Part shown: positions 22,255-34,287 of the stretch, piece after piece
How the letters are laid out: each line of letters begins with the position of its first letter
How positions within the stretch are numbered: position 1 is the first letter of the stretch
From: Linnemannia elongata
Taxonomy: Eukaryota > Mortierellomycota > Mortierellomycetes > Mortierellales > Mortierellaceae
DNA: 64,000 nt
Reading direction: 5' to 3'
NCBI GenBank assembly: GCA_036320915.1
Contig: JAXBDG010000001.1
Span: forward strand, 3,432,001 to 3,496,000
Made by a program: the position numbers and the translations under genes
Notes under the pieces: model-generated
Database searches by the model: none
Seen by the model: the letters and a program-made list of their open reading frames with translations, nothing else
Told to the model about the DNA's origin: nothing

Positions 22255-24656
22255 CTACTCGTTCTTGAACTGGACTTGGTCGACAATCTTCCAGTAGTTA
22301 TTGCGCATAAAATCCGCCGTCGAGATCGTCATGTGGAACTCGGACTGGATATTCTTGTCCTTCACTACTTTGTAATACTCGCGCTAAGATATAGAACCAA
22401 ATGAATATCAAAGTGTTAGGTCAAGAACGATACTACAAAACTACTTATTCTTTCAGTGGTTTCTTTCAACATGGAGAGGAGACTTACCAAGGGATACAAT
22501 ACGACGCCAACGAGAGATATGCCGCAAAATGCCTTTGTCCAGGTGGATCTCATGAATTGGGCGAGCGGCGATGCAGAGTGGACAATGACCCGGTTGTTGG
22601 ATGTCGGGTATGAGATCTCGATCTTGTACCGGTAGTTGACCGATCGAATTGCGTGTACAATCGCCCTCGTCAAATCCTCATAATCCCAGCTCACTTTCTA
22701 TGAACATTGCATTTGTGAAAAATGAAATGGTAAAGTTAGTGTGTAAAAGGTAAGACATAGCCAAGGAGCAAAAATCCAATCTGTCAATGTAGATTTTTCT
22801 GCTACGAGAAAAAGGGTACCTTCTTCATATGCATCTCTTTGAAGGGGTTCTCTTCGGTGACATGCTGCTCAATGACTTCACGGAGGGACAACTTGTTGGA
22901 GGTTTTCGGGTCTGGAAGGGTCTTGATAGTTCCATAGGGCGAGATGTAGGATGTAAGGTCCAGATCGATCTTAAAATCGAACACCGTCACTTTGCTGTGT
23001 ACTGTCGAGATTGTCCCGTCGCCTGCCCGCTTCTCCGTCGCCTTCTTCTCCACATGAGAACCTAAATATGATTAGAGAAATAAAAATCGAAGAACAATTG
23101 ACAAATATGAGTCTAAATAATGTTCAGGGTCCACTTGCATAAGATACCCTTACAGGAAGAGATATAAACATACCAGTGATGAGGACGTGCATTTGAGGTT
23201 TGTCATTGTGCGCGACAAAGAACCGGTAGAGTTGAAACGGATCATCAAGCAGCAGATCCTGCGTCTCTACTCCACGATCAGTCCGCTTATAAGTCGCCGT
23301 CGAGATATCGCTACCTGTTGGGGCATCTTCCACCGAAGGGATTCCTGAGGGGGGCACTGGTCGTGATTCTGAGGTTGTTGTTGCCATAAAGAACGATGGT
23401 GGGAGAGGCTCTGAGCCTTGTCCTGCTCCTGCTCCTGCTCCTGCTCCAGATGTTGGTACTGTGTCCGAAGGCATCGATGCTGAGCCTTTAGGCAAGGAAG
23501 GCAGTTCTGGTAATTCCGATGACTCGGGATGTTCATGCGGAGAGGAAGAATGTGCTGGAGGCATCGGGGGCATCGGGGGCACCGGGGGCATTGGAGGCAT
23601 GGGCGGCATCGATGCTAGACCAGGTACTGCAGGCGGCGCAGGTGGCACCGGTGGCATTGGAAAACCGTGTCCCGTTGATGCTGCCTCCGTTTGCCCAAAC
23701 GAGAACCCAGATCCCGACGATGAAGGTGTAGTCAAATCGCTTCCTGTCTGACCACCAGATGGTCCTCCAAAACCGAACGAGCTCTTGCCGTCTGACCGAC
23801 TGCCTGGCGGGGCCGAAAATGGAAATCCAGGGTGGACAGGCGGTCGTCCCTGTGATGGAAAGCCAGCGAAATCTGCAGTGGAAGGAAACCCGCCTTGTCC
23901 AGGGATACCAAACATGCCCGGTGGAACTGGTGGAGTTGGCGGTTGAAACAGTCCAGGAAAGCTGCTACCAGGAGCGAAGCCAGGAGGCAACATTGAAGGT
24001 GGAGGTCCAAACAGAAACGGGCCTGATGGGTGTCCTCCAAACATATTAGGCGGTCTACCAACACCGCCGAATCCCGGTACCGTCGACGATGGTGGCATAG
24101 GAGGGAATGGGGAACGGTGTTGGCGGAAAGGGTCGATATGCGAATGTCCAAAGGGGTTCAAGTGAGGGGGTGTGTCGCTGCTGTTCTGACCGCTGCTGTC
24201 GTCGTTGTCTCCTGAACCAGGAGCTGCAGCCGGTGGTGCAGAGGGTGTATGGGTTGGTTTCAGGGGAGCCGAAGTATTAGCCAAGTTGATGATATTGTTT
24301 GAGCTGTGATTCTCTGTTGGCTGACGAGAATGCTGTTGCTGTTGTTGCTGCTGTTGTTGTTGCAGTTGTTCATTGTGAAAGTCATCGTTGTGTTGAAAGT
24401 GTCGAGATGGTTGCTGTGAATGCTGTGATGGCGGTAGTGATGTTGGTGGGGAGAGGGCGGGTTGTTGCTGGGGTGCAGTTGTCGAACGAGTGGCGGCGGT
24501 ATTGTTGTCGTCAAAGTGGGAAATGGCTTCTTCGTACGAAGGAGGGAAGGCCTCGTCGTCGTCGTTGTTGTCGTCGCTATCGTCCTGGTCACGGTGACTC
24601 GGGTTGTGTTGAAGCAGCGTTCCGTCGCTGTTTGTGTTCTCGGTGTCCTGTGTCAT
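22255..24656 (-). CDS. PY-motif membrane-associated protein of unknown function
   Basis: Four exons read leftwards: 24656-23174, 23061-22820, 22697-22488 and 22383-22255. All are GT-AG and give 687 residues. The N-terminal two thirds are disordered: acidic, then FPPSYEEA (a classical PPxY motif) near residue 35, then Gln-rich and Pro/Gly-rich tracts including a MPPMPPVPP repeat and an AGAGAGAG run. The last 220 residues are compact and look conserved: RFFVAHNDKPQMHVLITG, VTVFDFKIDL, then SWDYEDLTRAIVHAIRSVNY, a hydrophobic segment (CGISLVGVVLYPL) and a short tail ending VQFKNE. I do not recognise a named domain. The PPxY motif suggests binding to an Rsp5/NEDD4 ligase; the hydrophobic stretch suggests one membrane span. 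It ends tail to tail with the 18619 gene, 375 bases apart. Confidence 0.8.
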
Positions 24657-25568
24657 TCGTTGTCTGTGCTGTGGGTGTATATGGGATGAACAACGATGAG
24701 TATAGGAAAGACGAACGAGGAAGTGAAAGGCCAAGAAGGAAAGAAGGAGCAAGAATGGACCCCGACAAAGAAGGCAGGGTGCACAGGAAACAAAAGACCA
24801 AAAATTGCCAAGACAGGCGGCGGCGAGTGTGCTGACTGGGCTGTGTGCATTTTGTTGTGTATTTCGCTTCGCACTTCACACTCCCCTTGCCAAGCTTAGA
24901 GAAAGTCAATTGGAGAATCCCACCCACGCAGTGATATGAATGAGCAGCGCCACCCTGATTTGATCCATGAAGAAGGACAATCCTAGGAAACAAGAAAATC
25001 TCTATGAACAAACTACACGCGCCCATGTCAGCTAGAACGTTAACATAAAGGAGAGTATACGAATCTATCAATTGACTCAAAGCGCCACCTCCTGCTCCTG
25101 AAAGCAACACCGACTATCATCCAGACCAGTGGCGGCCTTCACTTCAAACGTATTCCAACTGTCATATGCTGGTGTAAGAGAGAACACACACCCGTTATGC
25201 GATCCACTTTCGCCCACGAAAAGATTCGCCTACACTTCTAAACGCCACCTCCCCTTCCTTCTTGCGAAAACTATATCCCCGATCAAGGGGAAAGTGATCT
25301 CCCCTTTGTTGGGTAATTTACTCCTTAAAAAAAGACAGAGTGAGGCATCACCACCAACATCGTCAGCACTATAACAAAAAACATCTAGCAATCGTCCAAC
25401 ATTCTCGTCCTCGATTCTTTCTTCTGCTTCTTCGTTTTTCTTCTAATTCTTCGTCTTTTTCCTCCTTCTCCTCAATTCCTTCTCTTCGATATACACCCTG
25501 CAGCTCCCTCCGCCTACCTTTCCACTATCCAATCAGCATAACAAAACGTCCGATCAACGCTAACGCCA
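24657..25568. promoter_or_regulatory. Shared divergent promoter region
   Basis: These 912 bases separate the start codons of the leftward PY-motif gene and the rightward DUF4442 gene. No coding frame is convincing. The segment must hold both promoters; the right part (about 25400-25520) is CT-rich like other leaders in the window. No specific binding site is claimed. Confidence 0.5.
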
Positions 25569-26365
25569 ATGTCACTCTACTATCTGCTTTGCGCATTGAC
25601 CGTAATCACACTCGGGACCTTTGTTGTCAACCTCGGCCTTGCGATCCACCAGGCCACAAAGGAAAACAATCCAATTGGATTTTGGAACTGGATAGATTCT
25701 TACCATCGGGTACCCCTCCGTCTCCGTCGCTGGTTTTACGTCTTCCTCCTCGGCATCAATAGCCCCTTCCTCTCCGCCATTGATTACCGTGTCACAGTGT
25801 TGTCCAAAGGCAAAGCCGTCCTTACCATGAAGGTAACGCACAGAGAGGGAAAAATATGAACAATTAATAGCAGTATGAACAATCCAGAGATGTGCTCAAG
25901 CCTTTGGCGTTTTTTTCTTTTTGGCCGAGAATTATAGACTGTGAGAAAGAACTCAAATCTTTACGGAACGGTCCACGCAGGAGCAATGGTTACCTTCGCC
26001 GAGACCACGGGAGCCCTCGCACTCTTCTCGACCTTCAAACCCAAGGACCGCGCCCTCGCCACCAACATCAACATCCAAGTAAGGGAAGGATATCTTTGTC
26101 CCGCACATTAATGAAAATGGCGCTATGTCCTAAACTTCCGCAACTCAATCATGATTTTTTAATATTGGCACGTTTCTCATAAATCAAATAGTACTTCAAG
26201 AAGGCATCGGGAATGTTGACAGCAACATCAGTCGTCCCTGAGATCAAGGACTTTACGATCAAGGACCTCAACACAGAAGTCCTTGTCACTAACGAGCAAA
26301 TGGAAACGGTCGCCAAGATGATCGTCACCTTCCGTGTTGACTACAGGAACGTAAAGACGGAGTAG
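25569..26365 (+). CDS. DUF4442-type hotdog (thioesterase-like) membrane-anchored protein
   Basis: Exons 25569-25832, 25938-26078 and 26192-26365 give 192 residues with phase-0 introns. Residues 4-28 form a hydrophobic N-terminal anchor. The core block NLYGTVHAGAMVTFAETTGA (about residues 94-113) is the typical hotdog helix region of DUF4442 and PaaI-like proteins, which usually bind or hydrolyse acyl-CoA thioesters. The second half has alternating strands ending MIVTFRVDYRNV. The acceptor at 25937 is chosen over a later AG because it adds the conserved strand before the HAG motif. Enzymatic activity and substrate are inferred from family only. Confidence 0.78.
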
Positions 26366-26510
26366 AGGAAGAGGGGAAAGTCTGTTCTTCAGACAAGATG
26401 TATGGGCTGCGAGCGTGCGATATCCTTTTTCATTGCGACCGCCTTTGATCCAGAGAAAATAGAACTAGTAAACTATTGATGTATCATCTTCATGTCTTTT
26501 TTTTTTATAT

Positions 26511-26516
26511 TTTATT
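26511..26516 (-). terminator. Possible poly(A) signal for COQ7
   Basis: AATAAA on the minus strand, about 130 bases beyond the COQ7 stop codon. It lies close to the end of the convergent DUF4442 gene (stop 26365), so the two 3' untranslated regions probably come close or overlap. Confidence 0.3.
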
Positions 26517-26642
26517 GTGCTTTCTGTCGGTGTTGTATGCTGATGTATGGGGCTATCTTTTTATGCAGATTTTTTCTGGGATTGGTTCGTGAAATGGGTA
26601 TGACATGATAGACAAGAAGAAAACGTAATGGGCTACACCTTT

Positions 26643-26879
26643 CTAGACCTTGCTTGAGATCCAGATCGCGGCCTTGCATCCCTGCTTGATCGCATTGCTC
26701 AACAACTCGTGTTGAGGTGCCTAAGTACAATTGCCACACAGTAAGAATCGGAATAAAAACAACAGTAACGAAGCATTAGTCATCTCTCTATCACTCTCCT
26801 CTCGCTGTTTCTCGAGATCGCTAATGTGGTCTTCAGATTCTTATCCCGATCTCCCCCTGATACGAGTGATAAACAGACG

Positions 26880-26914
<35 letters not shown>

Positions 26915-28022
26915 AGTCATCATTACCTTCTGTGCATCATGCTCCAATGCTGTCTCCAGATGTTCAAGCTCGTCGTCTCTGAACTGTTTCACCACCTACA
27001 GGAAAAAAGAGAGGCATTCGTAGAAGAAAATATCGCGAATCGTTAATAACAATAGTGGCACACTTTCTGCTATTCTTTCTGAAGCGTTATCGATAGACTG
27101 ACTCTATTCCTGTAGGCTATCGAAGTACCTTGCGCAGTTCGGCAATGTCTGGGTGATCGATCTTCAGCAGCTCTCTCAGTTGACTATCATTGAAAAAGCA
27201 ATGTTGGTGATCCAGTGCGATTAGTCACAAAACCATCGCAGCACAGCAATACAAGAACGCGGCACTGCATATGGATATGTCCAAGCAGGTGAAAAAAAAA
27301 CCTACTCATTATAGTGGCCTCCAATGACAGTCTCGACAGCTTCGGTACAGGCCATGGCAGCCTCCTTGCCCAGCAGCGCCGTGCCGGCACCCAATGCGAA
27401 TCCGGCCATCTCCCAGATAGGTCGCAATGCCGTCGGGCGCACGCGATATTGACTCACAATCCCGTCAAACACCTTCAAGTGATGCTTCTCCTGATCCCAC
27501 ATGTGCTATAAAGGCAACGGGAACGTCAAAGGATATAATTTGATGTCAAAATAATTACTAATAGCTCCCAAGAACTTAAAAGCGCAGCATGTCGTTGCAA
27601 CAAATGATAACCAAAAGAATAGATGGGAAAGAATGAGAAAGAGAGCTTACCTGGAGCAAAGGACCAACTTTCTTGTCGGATCCCAGGACGGCATACTGGC
27701 CGCGATAGATCCAATTGGCGCCGAGCTCTCCCGCTTGATCGACACGGATCATCTCTTCGAGCAACTCGCGTTGCTCCTTTGAGAGCTTTAGTGGTGGCAC
27801 TGGAGCAGAATCAGTAGAAGAAGTTGAATCGGTAGATGAAGTGCTGTTGTGGTTATCAGAGGAGGCGAAGGGAGGCGATGTCGAGGTTGTAGCCTGGCGG
27901 GTAGGTGCTGTTGTTGAAAGGGCACGCGTGGTTGTAGCTGCTGTTGCAGAAACAAGCCTTGACTGTGTCACGAGCAATGAGGCTGTTGTGCGCTTGAGCG
28001 AGTTCTGCAATGCGGATGCCAT
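26643..28022 (-). CDS. COQ7: 5-demethoxyubiquinone hydroxylase, mitochondrial (COQ7)
   Basis: Five exons read leftwards: 28022-27651, 27505-27306, 27183-27129, 26995-26927 and 26720-26643. They join in frame to 257 residues. COQ7 hydroxylates demethoxyubiquinone in ubiquinone synthesis on the matrix face of the inner mitochondrial membrane. The N-terminal 50 residues are Ser/Thr/Ala/Arg-rich and low in acid, as for a mitochondrial presequence. Di-iron ligands of the family are visible: Glu99 in DQAGELGA, Glu130 and His133 in DQEKHH, Glu182 in [11 protein letters not shown], and Glu218/His221 in DDELEH. The C-terminus [10 protein letters not shown] is also typical. The last intron contains a poly-T run on the coding strand (poly-A on the + strand at 26880-26912) just after the donor. 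It shares a divergent region with the P2 gene. Confidence 0.96.
26880..26912. repeat. Poly-A homopolymer inside the last COQ7 intron
   Basis: About 33 A on the + strand, that is poly-T in the COQ7 transcript sense. It begins about 14 bases after the donor at 26926. Confidence 0.95.
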
Positions 28023-29018
28023 TTCCTGTTTCCTTGCTTTTAGGTTGTAAGGGTTAAATATTTTTTGAATGAATGAACGATTAGTGCTTTTGAACGAGAG
28101 AGTTGAGTAGCGTTAAGTCGAGCGTGGTGGTGGAGGTCGTGCGAAAGTGAAGAAGTTCCTGTTTGTCTATGTTCCGGGCGAGTTCGCCTTTTGCTGTTGT
28201 GACTCGTTAATTAAATCAATCGACAGAACCCTTTAAATAAAGCGGCAGAGCGCGAGTCCACTGGTTCCCTCCTCTTGAAACTGAACTAGATTCTTTGTAA
28301 GGACTCACCACCAGTTGGAAGAAACTCAATTGCTCTCATTCGGGATCATAGGGACATATCCATCCGTCAACCGATATCCATCCGTCTATCTATCCATCGA
28401 TACCCACTCCAACCATTCAACCAAACGACGACCTCTGTATTGCCATTGACATATGCCCATCGATATCAACTCGGCAACAACGGCTACCGATCAATTTATT
28501 TTTTTTTGACTTGGGAGAAAAAGTCATCAACAATGGAGATCACACGACCAGCTACCTCTCCTTGACAACGAAGGCTATGCTCTACGACGACGCCAGCACC
28601 AGTCTTCTCGCTTTGCTCCTTTGTAGGCACCTGCACGATCGACTGACAGGAAAAAGAATCGCACGCTACCTTGTACCGATCGCCTTTTTTCAGTCCAGCA
28701 CAGATGCAGTATGGTCCGAAAGGCGGGAGGCATATATACCAAAATACCACACCAACCACAACCCAAGGGCGCCGTAGTCAGCAATAAGGGCGATATTTTT
28801 TTTTTCTTTCTGCGGCAGGGCGAAGTCAACCTCATGCCAGTTTCAGCCGGACCTCCTCAGCCCTTTCTACCGCAGCTCCTTCCCAACAAACACCAATAAG
28901 CAGGACTACAAATAACCACACCCCCGCGTTCTCAACCTACAAATACGCTTGTCGAATCAGCGATCCTAATCCATTTTTTTTCTTTCAACGTTTCCTCTCC
29001 ACTCTTGCCCAACAGACC
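28023..29018. promoter_or_regulatory. Divergent promoter region COQ7 / ribosomal protein P2
   Basis: About 1 kb between the start codons of COQ7 (leftward) and the P2 gene (rightward). It contains a short imperfect repeat with CCATCCGTC units near 28365-28410. A small open frame on the minus strand (28496-28759) ends in three lysines and looks mildly protein-like, but it overlaps an equally open frame on the other strand and I cannot place it in a family. Confidence 0.45.
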
Positions 29019-29497
29019 ATGAAGTATCTCGCTGCCTACCTTTTGCTCACCATCGGTGGTAACGCCGCCCCCGCTGCCAAGGACATCACCTCCCTCCTCG
29101 CTACCGTCGGTATTGAGGCCGAGGCCGAGCGCATTGAGTCCTTGATTGCCCAGCTCGCTGGCAAGGACATCAACGAGGTAATTATCTGTTTTTTCACTTC
29201 CACAGGAAGAAGAAAATCAAGAATTCGATTGAAGAGCAAGCGTGACACGAACGATCGGCACATTTATGTACTCCAGGCAATTAACAATTATTTTTCTCTT
29301 TTGTCGTTACACTTATTTTCAATTAGCTCATTGCTGAGGGTACCAGCAAGCTCGCTTCCGTCCCCTCCGGTGGTGCTTCCGCTGCCGCTGCCCCCGCTGC
29401 CGGTGGTGCCGCTGCTGCCGAGACCAAGGCCGAGGAGAAGAAGGAGGAGGCCAAGGAGGAGTCCGATGACGATATGGGATTCGGTCTCTTCGATTAA
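29019..29497 (+). CDS. RPP2: 60S acidic ribosomal protein P2
   Basis: Exons 29019-29177 and 29327-29497 give 109 residues. The start [10 protein letters not shown] and the conserved [10 protein letters not shown], Ala/Gly-rich hinge, acidic Glu/Lys segment and final [11 protein letters not shown] are those of eukaryotic P2. The protein forms the lateral stalk of the large ribosomal subunit with P1 and P0, and its C-terminal tail engages translation GTPases. The intron is phase 0 after INE. Length matches the family. Confidence 0.97.
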
Positions 29498-29537
29498 ATA
29501 CTTTAATCGCCTCTTCTATACAACAAAACCCCCCATT

Positions 29538-29543
29538 AATAAA
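29538..29543 (+). terminator. Poly(A) signal AATAAA of the P2 gene
   Basis: Canonical AATAAA 40 bases after the stop codon, before the convergent MEX67 gene whose stop is at 29758. Confidence 0.45.
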
Positions 29544-29757
29544 ACACTCTGCTGTATTATTACAATCCACATCCTTTCTGAACGCCTCACGCTTTCTTTG
29601 CAGTCTCTTGGTCATTAAAGAGCTTTTTGTTTTCGTTTTTTTTATTATTATTATTTGATTTAGTTGAACTGATTGCTTCGGATGGTTCTAGGCATAGCAT
29701 AGAGCTATTTTGTGCTGAGTGTTGGCGTGTGATGTGTGCCAACAAGAGGTTGGTTGT

Positions 29758-32700
29758 TTAAAAACGAGGAGCCTGCCATGCGTCCGCTGGGATGTTGGCC
29801 CGCTCCTGATTCACCAATGCAACTCCTGCCGCAAAATCCCAAGCAACTGCCGCCAAACATTGCACTGCATATGGGTAGTTGAGGCCAGTTTGACGCTGCA
29901 GCTCCTGTGCCATCGCATGCTGTTCCGCTGTCTATAAAATGTATGTAAACCAAAATTATAAGAAAAAGGGTCAATACATCAATCAATGCTATGTGTAACA
30001 ACCACGGCCTAATGATCGACACAAGAGACAAGATAACTTACGATGCCGGCCATGGGGGTCTGTTGAGGGTCAGGTTGGACGCCTTGGACGGCTGATGCAG
30101 GCGCTGCGCCGGGTGCGATAGCTCCTGGTGTAGCCCCGCCTTGTGCAACGCCAGCTTGAGGGCCGAGGGCGACAGGCTTGGAGGCATTAAGGTCGGCCTC
30201 TGGCTCCCATGCTTTAGGTCCGTTGTAGTGGCGTATGATCAACTGATCCGAGATAATAATGCACTTCCATCCGTGTAAGCTGGCTCTGTTTGTTCAAGCA
30301 AAATTAACGAGAAAATAAAATGGTTAGCAAGCCGTTTCCTGATACCCAATTAAGACTATAAATGAAAAAACTGCAGTAACAGTAAAGCAAACAACACTTA
30401 CTGAGAGTTGGGTGGAGCGGGTGCGATGATGAATGATCGGTCGAACGACTTGACAACTGGGCGTGAGCCGTTGGGCTCCTCATACTCTCCGTGGACCATG
30501 ATGTAAATGCAGATCGCAGGGAGCAGGCCTCCTGTTTGCCAGGCGTCGACACAGACCTTGGAGGCATCGTTCAATTGGTGCTTAGTCTTGGGTAATTTAA
30601 GGATGCCCTCTTTTACAATGTCAGTGTTTCCGACGTGAATCCTCTTAGTGCGCTCATCCAGTTCCTTCACGCGAGAGAGACTGCGGGATCCGTCCACGTA
30701 ATTCTCCCATCGGTCGCCCCTCAATCCCTTCAGCCGCTGGAGATTGGAGATGGTCATATCCGCCACATAAGAAAAGGTAGCGCTGCTGTCATACATTGCC
30801 TCAAGTGCGCTTCGGTTGGTGTCGTAGAGGTTGAAGAAGCTATTGTATCCCATGCATGACAAAAAAAATGAATGGTAAGTAAATGATGAAGAGTAAGCGC
30901 CAAGCGTTTAGAATGGATATGTAGCGTGTGTAGATAATTACCTGGAGAGGAATTCTTCCACCATAGCTTGAGTTCCAGGAGAGTCATAAAAGTTGCCTTT
31001 GATTGGGACGGGCAGAGCCGCTGTGTCCTTATCTGCGACGACCAGATCGCCTAATCCGAAAGAAATTTTGCTGGAAGTAACAGGCGTTTGGTCGAGCACC
31101 TGCAATGAGGGGAACATCTTGGTGATGTCACTCCGGTACGAAAAGTCGTCTTTGTTCTTTTCTATGGCACGATCGCGGATAGGATTGTCCAAGAGGATCA
31201 GCTCCCTCAGGTTGGTCAGCTTCTTTGGTCCGGAAATGTACTCCAGATCCTTCATGTAGGTGATGTTGTTGTCCTTGAGAGAGAGGTTTAGGAGCTTGGG
31301 GAAGAACTGGGCGATGGAAGAGATTGGCTGCATGGATCGCAGCTTGTTGGACGCCAGTGAGATAGTGTTGATCTATAAAAATATGGCGACGAGACAGTTA
31401 GACACCCTGCCAACTATCGAAATGCTCGCTTATTGTTACCTGTTGAAAGGATACATCACAAATATCGTGCTTACATCGGGGAAGAGCTCTGAGGCGACCT
31501 TCATAAGGACGGCTCCTACTTGGCTAGAACTTGATTTGCCTCCAGGAGGGATAACAGACGCAGCGCGCAAGGTTGGGTCGGCAGCCATGTTTTCCAAGTC
31601 CAGGAATCCGTTCTGGTGTCGTGACCGGATAAATGTCCGAATGGAATCGATGGTGCTTGCTGATGACGAGAGTCGAGGGGCTGCTGAACGACTCGAATCT
31701 TCCATGATTCTTTGGTCTCCTGTCGACTTGATAATCAACTATAGATATGGAGAGGCACAAATGAATCAGATTGTTAATGTGTCGTACCTTAAAGCGCGCA
31801 TTACATTCTTGATGACCCGTTGTCATCCGCCTTGTTACCTTGGCGCCTCTGTACTTGATTCCAGTCAACTTTCGGACCGCTCTTGCTTGTTCGACGTTGG
31901 GAAGTTTGAATGAGACGGTGTTGTTATCTGCGCTTGGTTTTTTCTACGTATGTTTTTTTTTTGATTGCATGAATGATCCTGGTTAGCTAGGCCCCATGTA
32001 GTTGAGAGTGTATAACGGTGTCGATCCTTTGTCCTGTCGATGTGTATAACATACGTTGGTGATGTCGAGCTTCAAACCGGCTTTGCGAGTAAGAAATGAA
32101 TCCAGTCCAGAGTCCGTTCCAATGTTGTTGCCAGTGGTGCTCACCTATATCATAGAAACATATAGATCGCATTTGAGTTTAGCTGCTTTGTGTTCAAAAT
32201 AAATGCAAGGGAGGCCTTGCTGAAATGGCTTGATGATTTTCAAATAGGTAGCTCCCAACAACGAGAATAGGGGATGACTTACAAAAATGATGAAATCGTC
32301 ATCTGTCGAAATAGACTGTGTTGTTGGACCAGATCGAGTGCTTCTCCCGGGTCGCTGGTAAGGATTACTGGAGGAATCAGGTATTGAGCAGAATGACAAA
32401 ATAGCATATAGTATTAGTATCCTGATCTTTGCCTATTGAAGGCTGAGAAAGTATTTCCCGTCTTTGCTGTGAGTTGTCTGAGCAGTTGATCTGTTTTTGT
32501 CATGATGCATCAGTGAAGGCTTGCAAGGAGAGGCAGAAAGATATCACGATCGTGCCCAAACATATCAACTGCATGCAACATGAACAAATGCGTGAACTTG
32601 CAATAGAAAAAGGGTATATTCGAATATTTACAAGGTATGATGATGCAGCGACAGAAATACAAAACTTACAAGCTCTTCTTCTTTTCACCCATGTCCAAAT

Positions 32701-32992
32701 CACCATCGAGGTCTCCACCAGTGGTTCTTGTATGCGGGAGGTTAGCAGAGGTGCCACGAAGTCCACCGACTCTACGACCACCACCACTACCGCCTGCGCC
32801 GCCACGTCTCCGGTCAGAACGACCAGTACTGGCTCCACGGTGAACACGTCCTCCTCCTCCTCCACCACCACCGCCACCGCTGTTACTTTGACCGGAAAAG
32901 TTGGAAGTGAACAAGCCTTCTGTTTCGTTTCCTGTAACGCCGCCGCTCTGGCGTCCTCCGCTTCCACCACGTCCGTTTCTGTCACGCTGCAT
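29758..32992 (-). CDS. MEX67: mRNA export factor MEX67/NXF1 (TAP)
   Basis: Nine exons read leftwards: 32992-32670, 32367-32283, 32144-32055, 31943-31839, 31738-31475, 31372-30942, 30839-30402, 30285-30042 and 29931-29758. All are GT-AG and in frame, giving 717 residues. The N-terminus is Arg/Gly-rich (about 1-100), then an RRM-like domain (about 135-215, TVSFKLPNVEQARAVRKLTG). Leucine-rich repeats follow (about 290-400, LLNLSLKDNNITYMKDLEYI), then an NTF2-like domain (about 405-590, starting near the exon 6-7 junction with FFNLYDTNRS), a Pro/Ala linker, and a C-terminal TAP-C/UBA domain (661-717, LQRQTGLNYPYAVQCLAAVA). This is the full NXF1/Mex67 domain order. With its Mtr2/p15 partner it carries mRNPs through nuclear pores; the UBA-like end binds FG nucleoporins. 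Confidence 0.95.
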
Positions 32993-33540
32993 GTTTTGTT
33001 TGTTGTTTGTTGTGTTGATGCAGTTGCTGAGTGTCAAGTCCGTGTGGAATGTCCGGCGGTTGTGGTGGTTGCTTGCTTGTAGTAATGGGTTGATATCCGA
33101 GTGAGTGGTAGAATGTTGTTGAAGGTGTCGAAGAGTACAGGGAATGGGAGGAGAAAAAAAAGGAGGAAGAAAGGTGAGTGAGGGGAAGGAAACAGAAAGA
33201 AAAAGTAGGCTAGCTCCCTTTTGCAACGCCTTCTAAGTGGCTTAGAATGTTTTCGGATCAGCACCAAGCTCCAGCACGGCGGAGCATTTCTTCCGCCGCT
33301 TGTTGTTGGCCACCAAATTTATTATTGCCCACGCCTCCCTTTCACCAAAATTGTATCATGACAGCCAGATGGTTCCTTGCTGTTTTTGAGCTAGTTTATT
33401 ACAAAGCCAAAGCTGGGCTACTAAAGTAATGCGTTATCATAATGGATAGAGGGGAAAGAATATCGTACAATGTGGAGAAGGGATAATGTGAAAATGTTGC
33501 TATGCTAGCAATTGATTGTCATTGTTTGTTGACGTTTTTT
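32993..33540. promoter_or_regulatory. Spacer between the LITAF gene end and the MEX67 start
   Basis: About 550 bases holding the MEX67 promoter and leader and the 3' region of the LITAF-domain gene, both transcribed leftwards. No convincing open frame. Confidence 0.5.
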
Positions 33541-34287
33541 TTATGCTCGAGGGAAGGTACGTTCCTTCAATCGAGAGTAAAGACCGACATCCTCGTGGCA
33601 GTTGGGGCAAGAGTGCATGATGTCCTTGGTCGAAGTGATGCACAAGGGTAACAGACAACATCCGCAGGAGGTGATACCAGCAAGCAAAAGACCCAGAATT
33701 CCCAAATATGTGCACGATCCTAAAGGTTACGAAAATAATGTATGAGGTCAGTGGTGCTCTCTTGATTTAGCTTGAGTGCCAAGAGAATTTTATTTGGACG
33801 ACAAGAGTTGACAACGAAGTGATTCCTTACCATTCTCGGGTGTAGTTTCGGTGAGGACAAGGTAGTGGCAATGAGGGCAAACAACAACACCGGGCTTGGC
33901 CTTCAAATCCTCAATCCTACCAGGAGGGCGCATCATAATCAACGGCGACGCCATACAGTTGGCCTGTTGGCTTGGAGGTTGGGGAGCGAAACCGGCAGGA
34001 GCTGGTGGAGGCTTCGAGTGGTCGTTGAATTTGGGGTGCTGGTATGTGGGTTGGTAAGGTTGTTGATGAGGAGGGTTGTTGAGCTGGGGGTAGAGTCCGG
34101 GGCCGCTTGGGCCAGCTGCTGAGGAAGGGCCGGGCACCTCGTGGCCAGCGATGTAAGGTGATGAGGGTGCAGTGGAGGGAGTGTATGCTGGGGGTTCAAA
34201 ACCCTGTGTAATGAGAGCGTTCTCGGAGTGGTCCTCGTTGTTGTCGTGGGTGTTGACGGGAGTGTATTGGCCTTTTCTGTCAGACAT
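33541..34287 (-). CDS. LITAF-domain (LPS-induced TNF-alpha factor-like) zinc-binding membrane protein
   Basis: Two exons read leftwards, 34287-33831 and 33719-33541, give 211 residues. The N-terminal 130 residues are Pro/Tyr/Gln-rich and disordered and contain a PPxY motif (EPPAYTP at 31-37). The LITAF domain follows: CPHC at 137-140, a hydrophobic stretch (YLGILGLLLAGITSCGCCLL, about 156-175) and HSCPNC with Cys190/193. In this family the two cysteine pairs bind one zinc and the hydrophobic middle dips into the cytosolic face of late endosomal or lysosomal membranes. The N-terminal PY motif recruits NEDD4-type ligases. Length and layout match the family. Confidence 0.92.

Noticed and set aside
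23420..24400. Short tandem repeats (MPP, AG and Gln-coding units) considered as CRISPR-like or minisatellite array
   Set aside because: They lie in the coding frame of the PY-motif protein as low-complexity amino-acid tracts, with no spacers.
28496..28759. Small minus-strand frame ending in three lysines upstream of the P2 gene
   Set aside because: Looks mildly protein-like, but the opposite strand is equally open, no start context or family was found, and it sits in a divergent promoter region.
32474..33082. 202-residue open frame on the + strand
   Set aside because: It overlaps the first exons of MEX67 on the other strand and is Ser/Thr/Cys-rich low complexity produced by the Arg/Gly-rich N-terminus.
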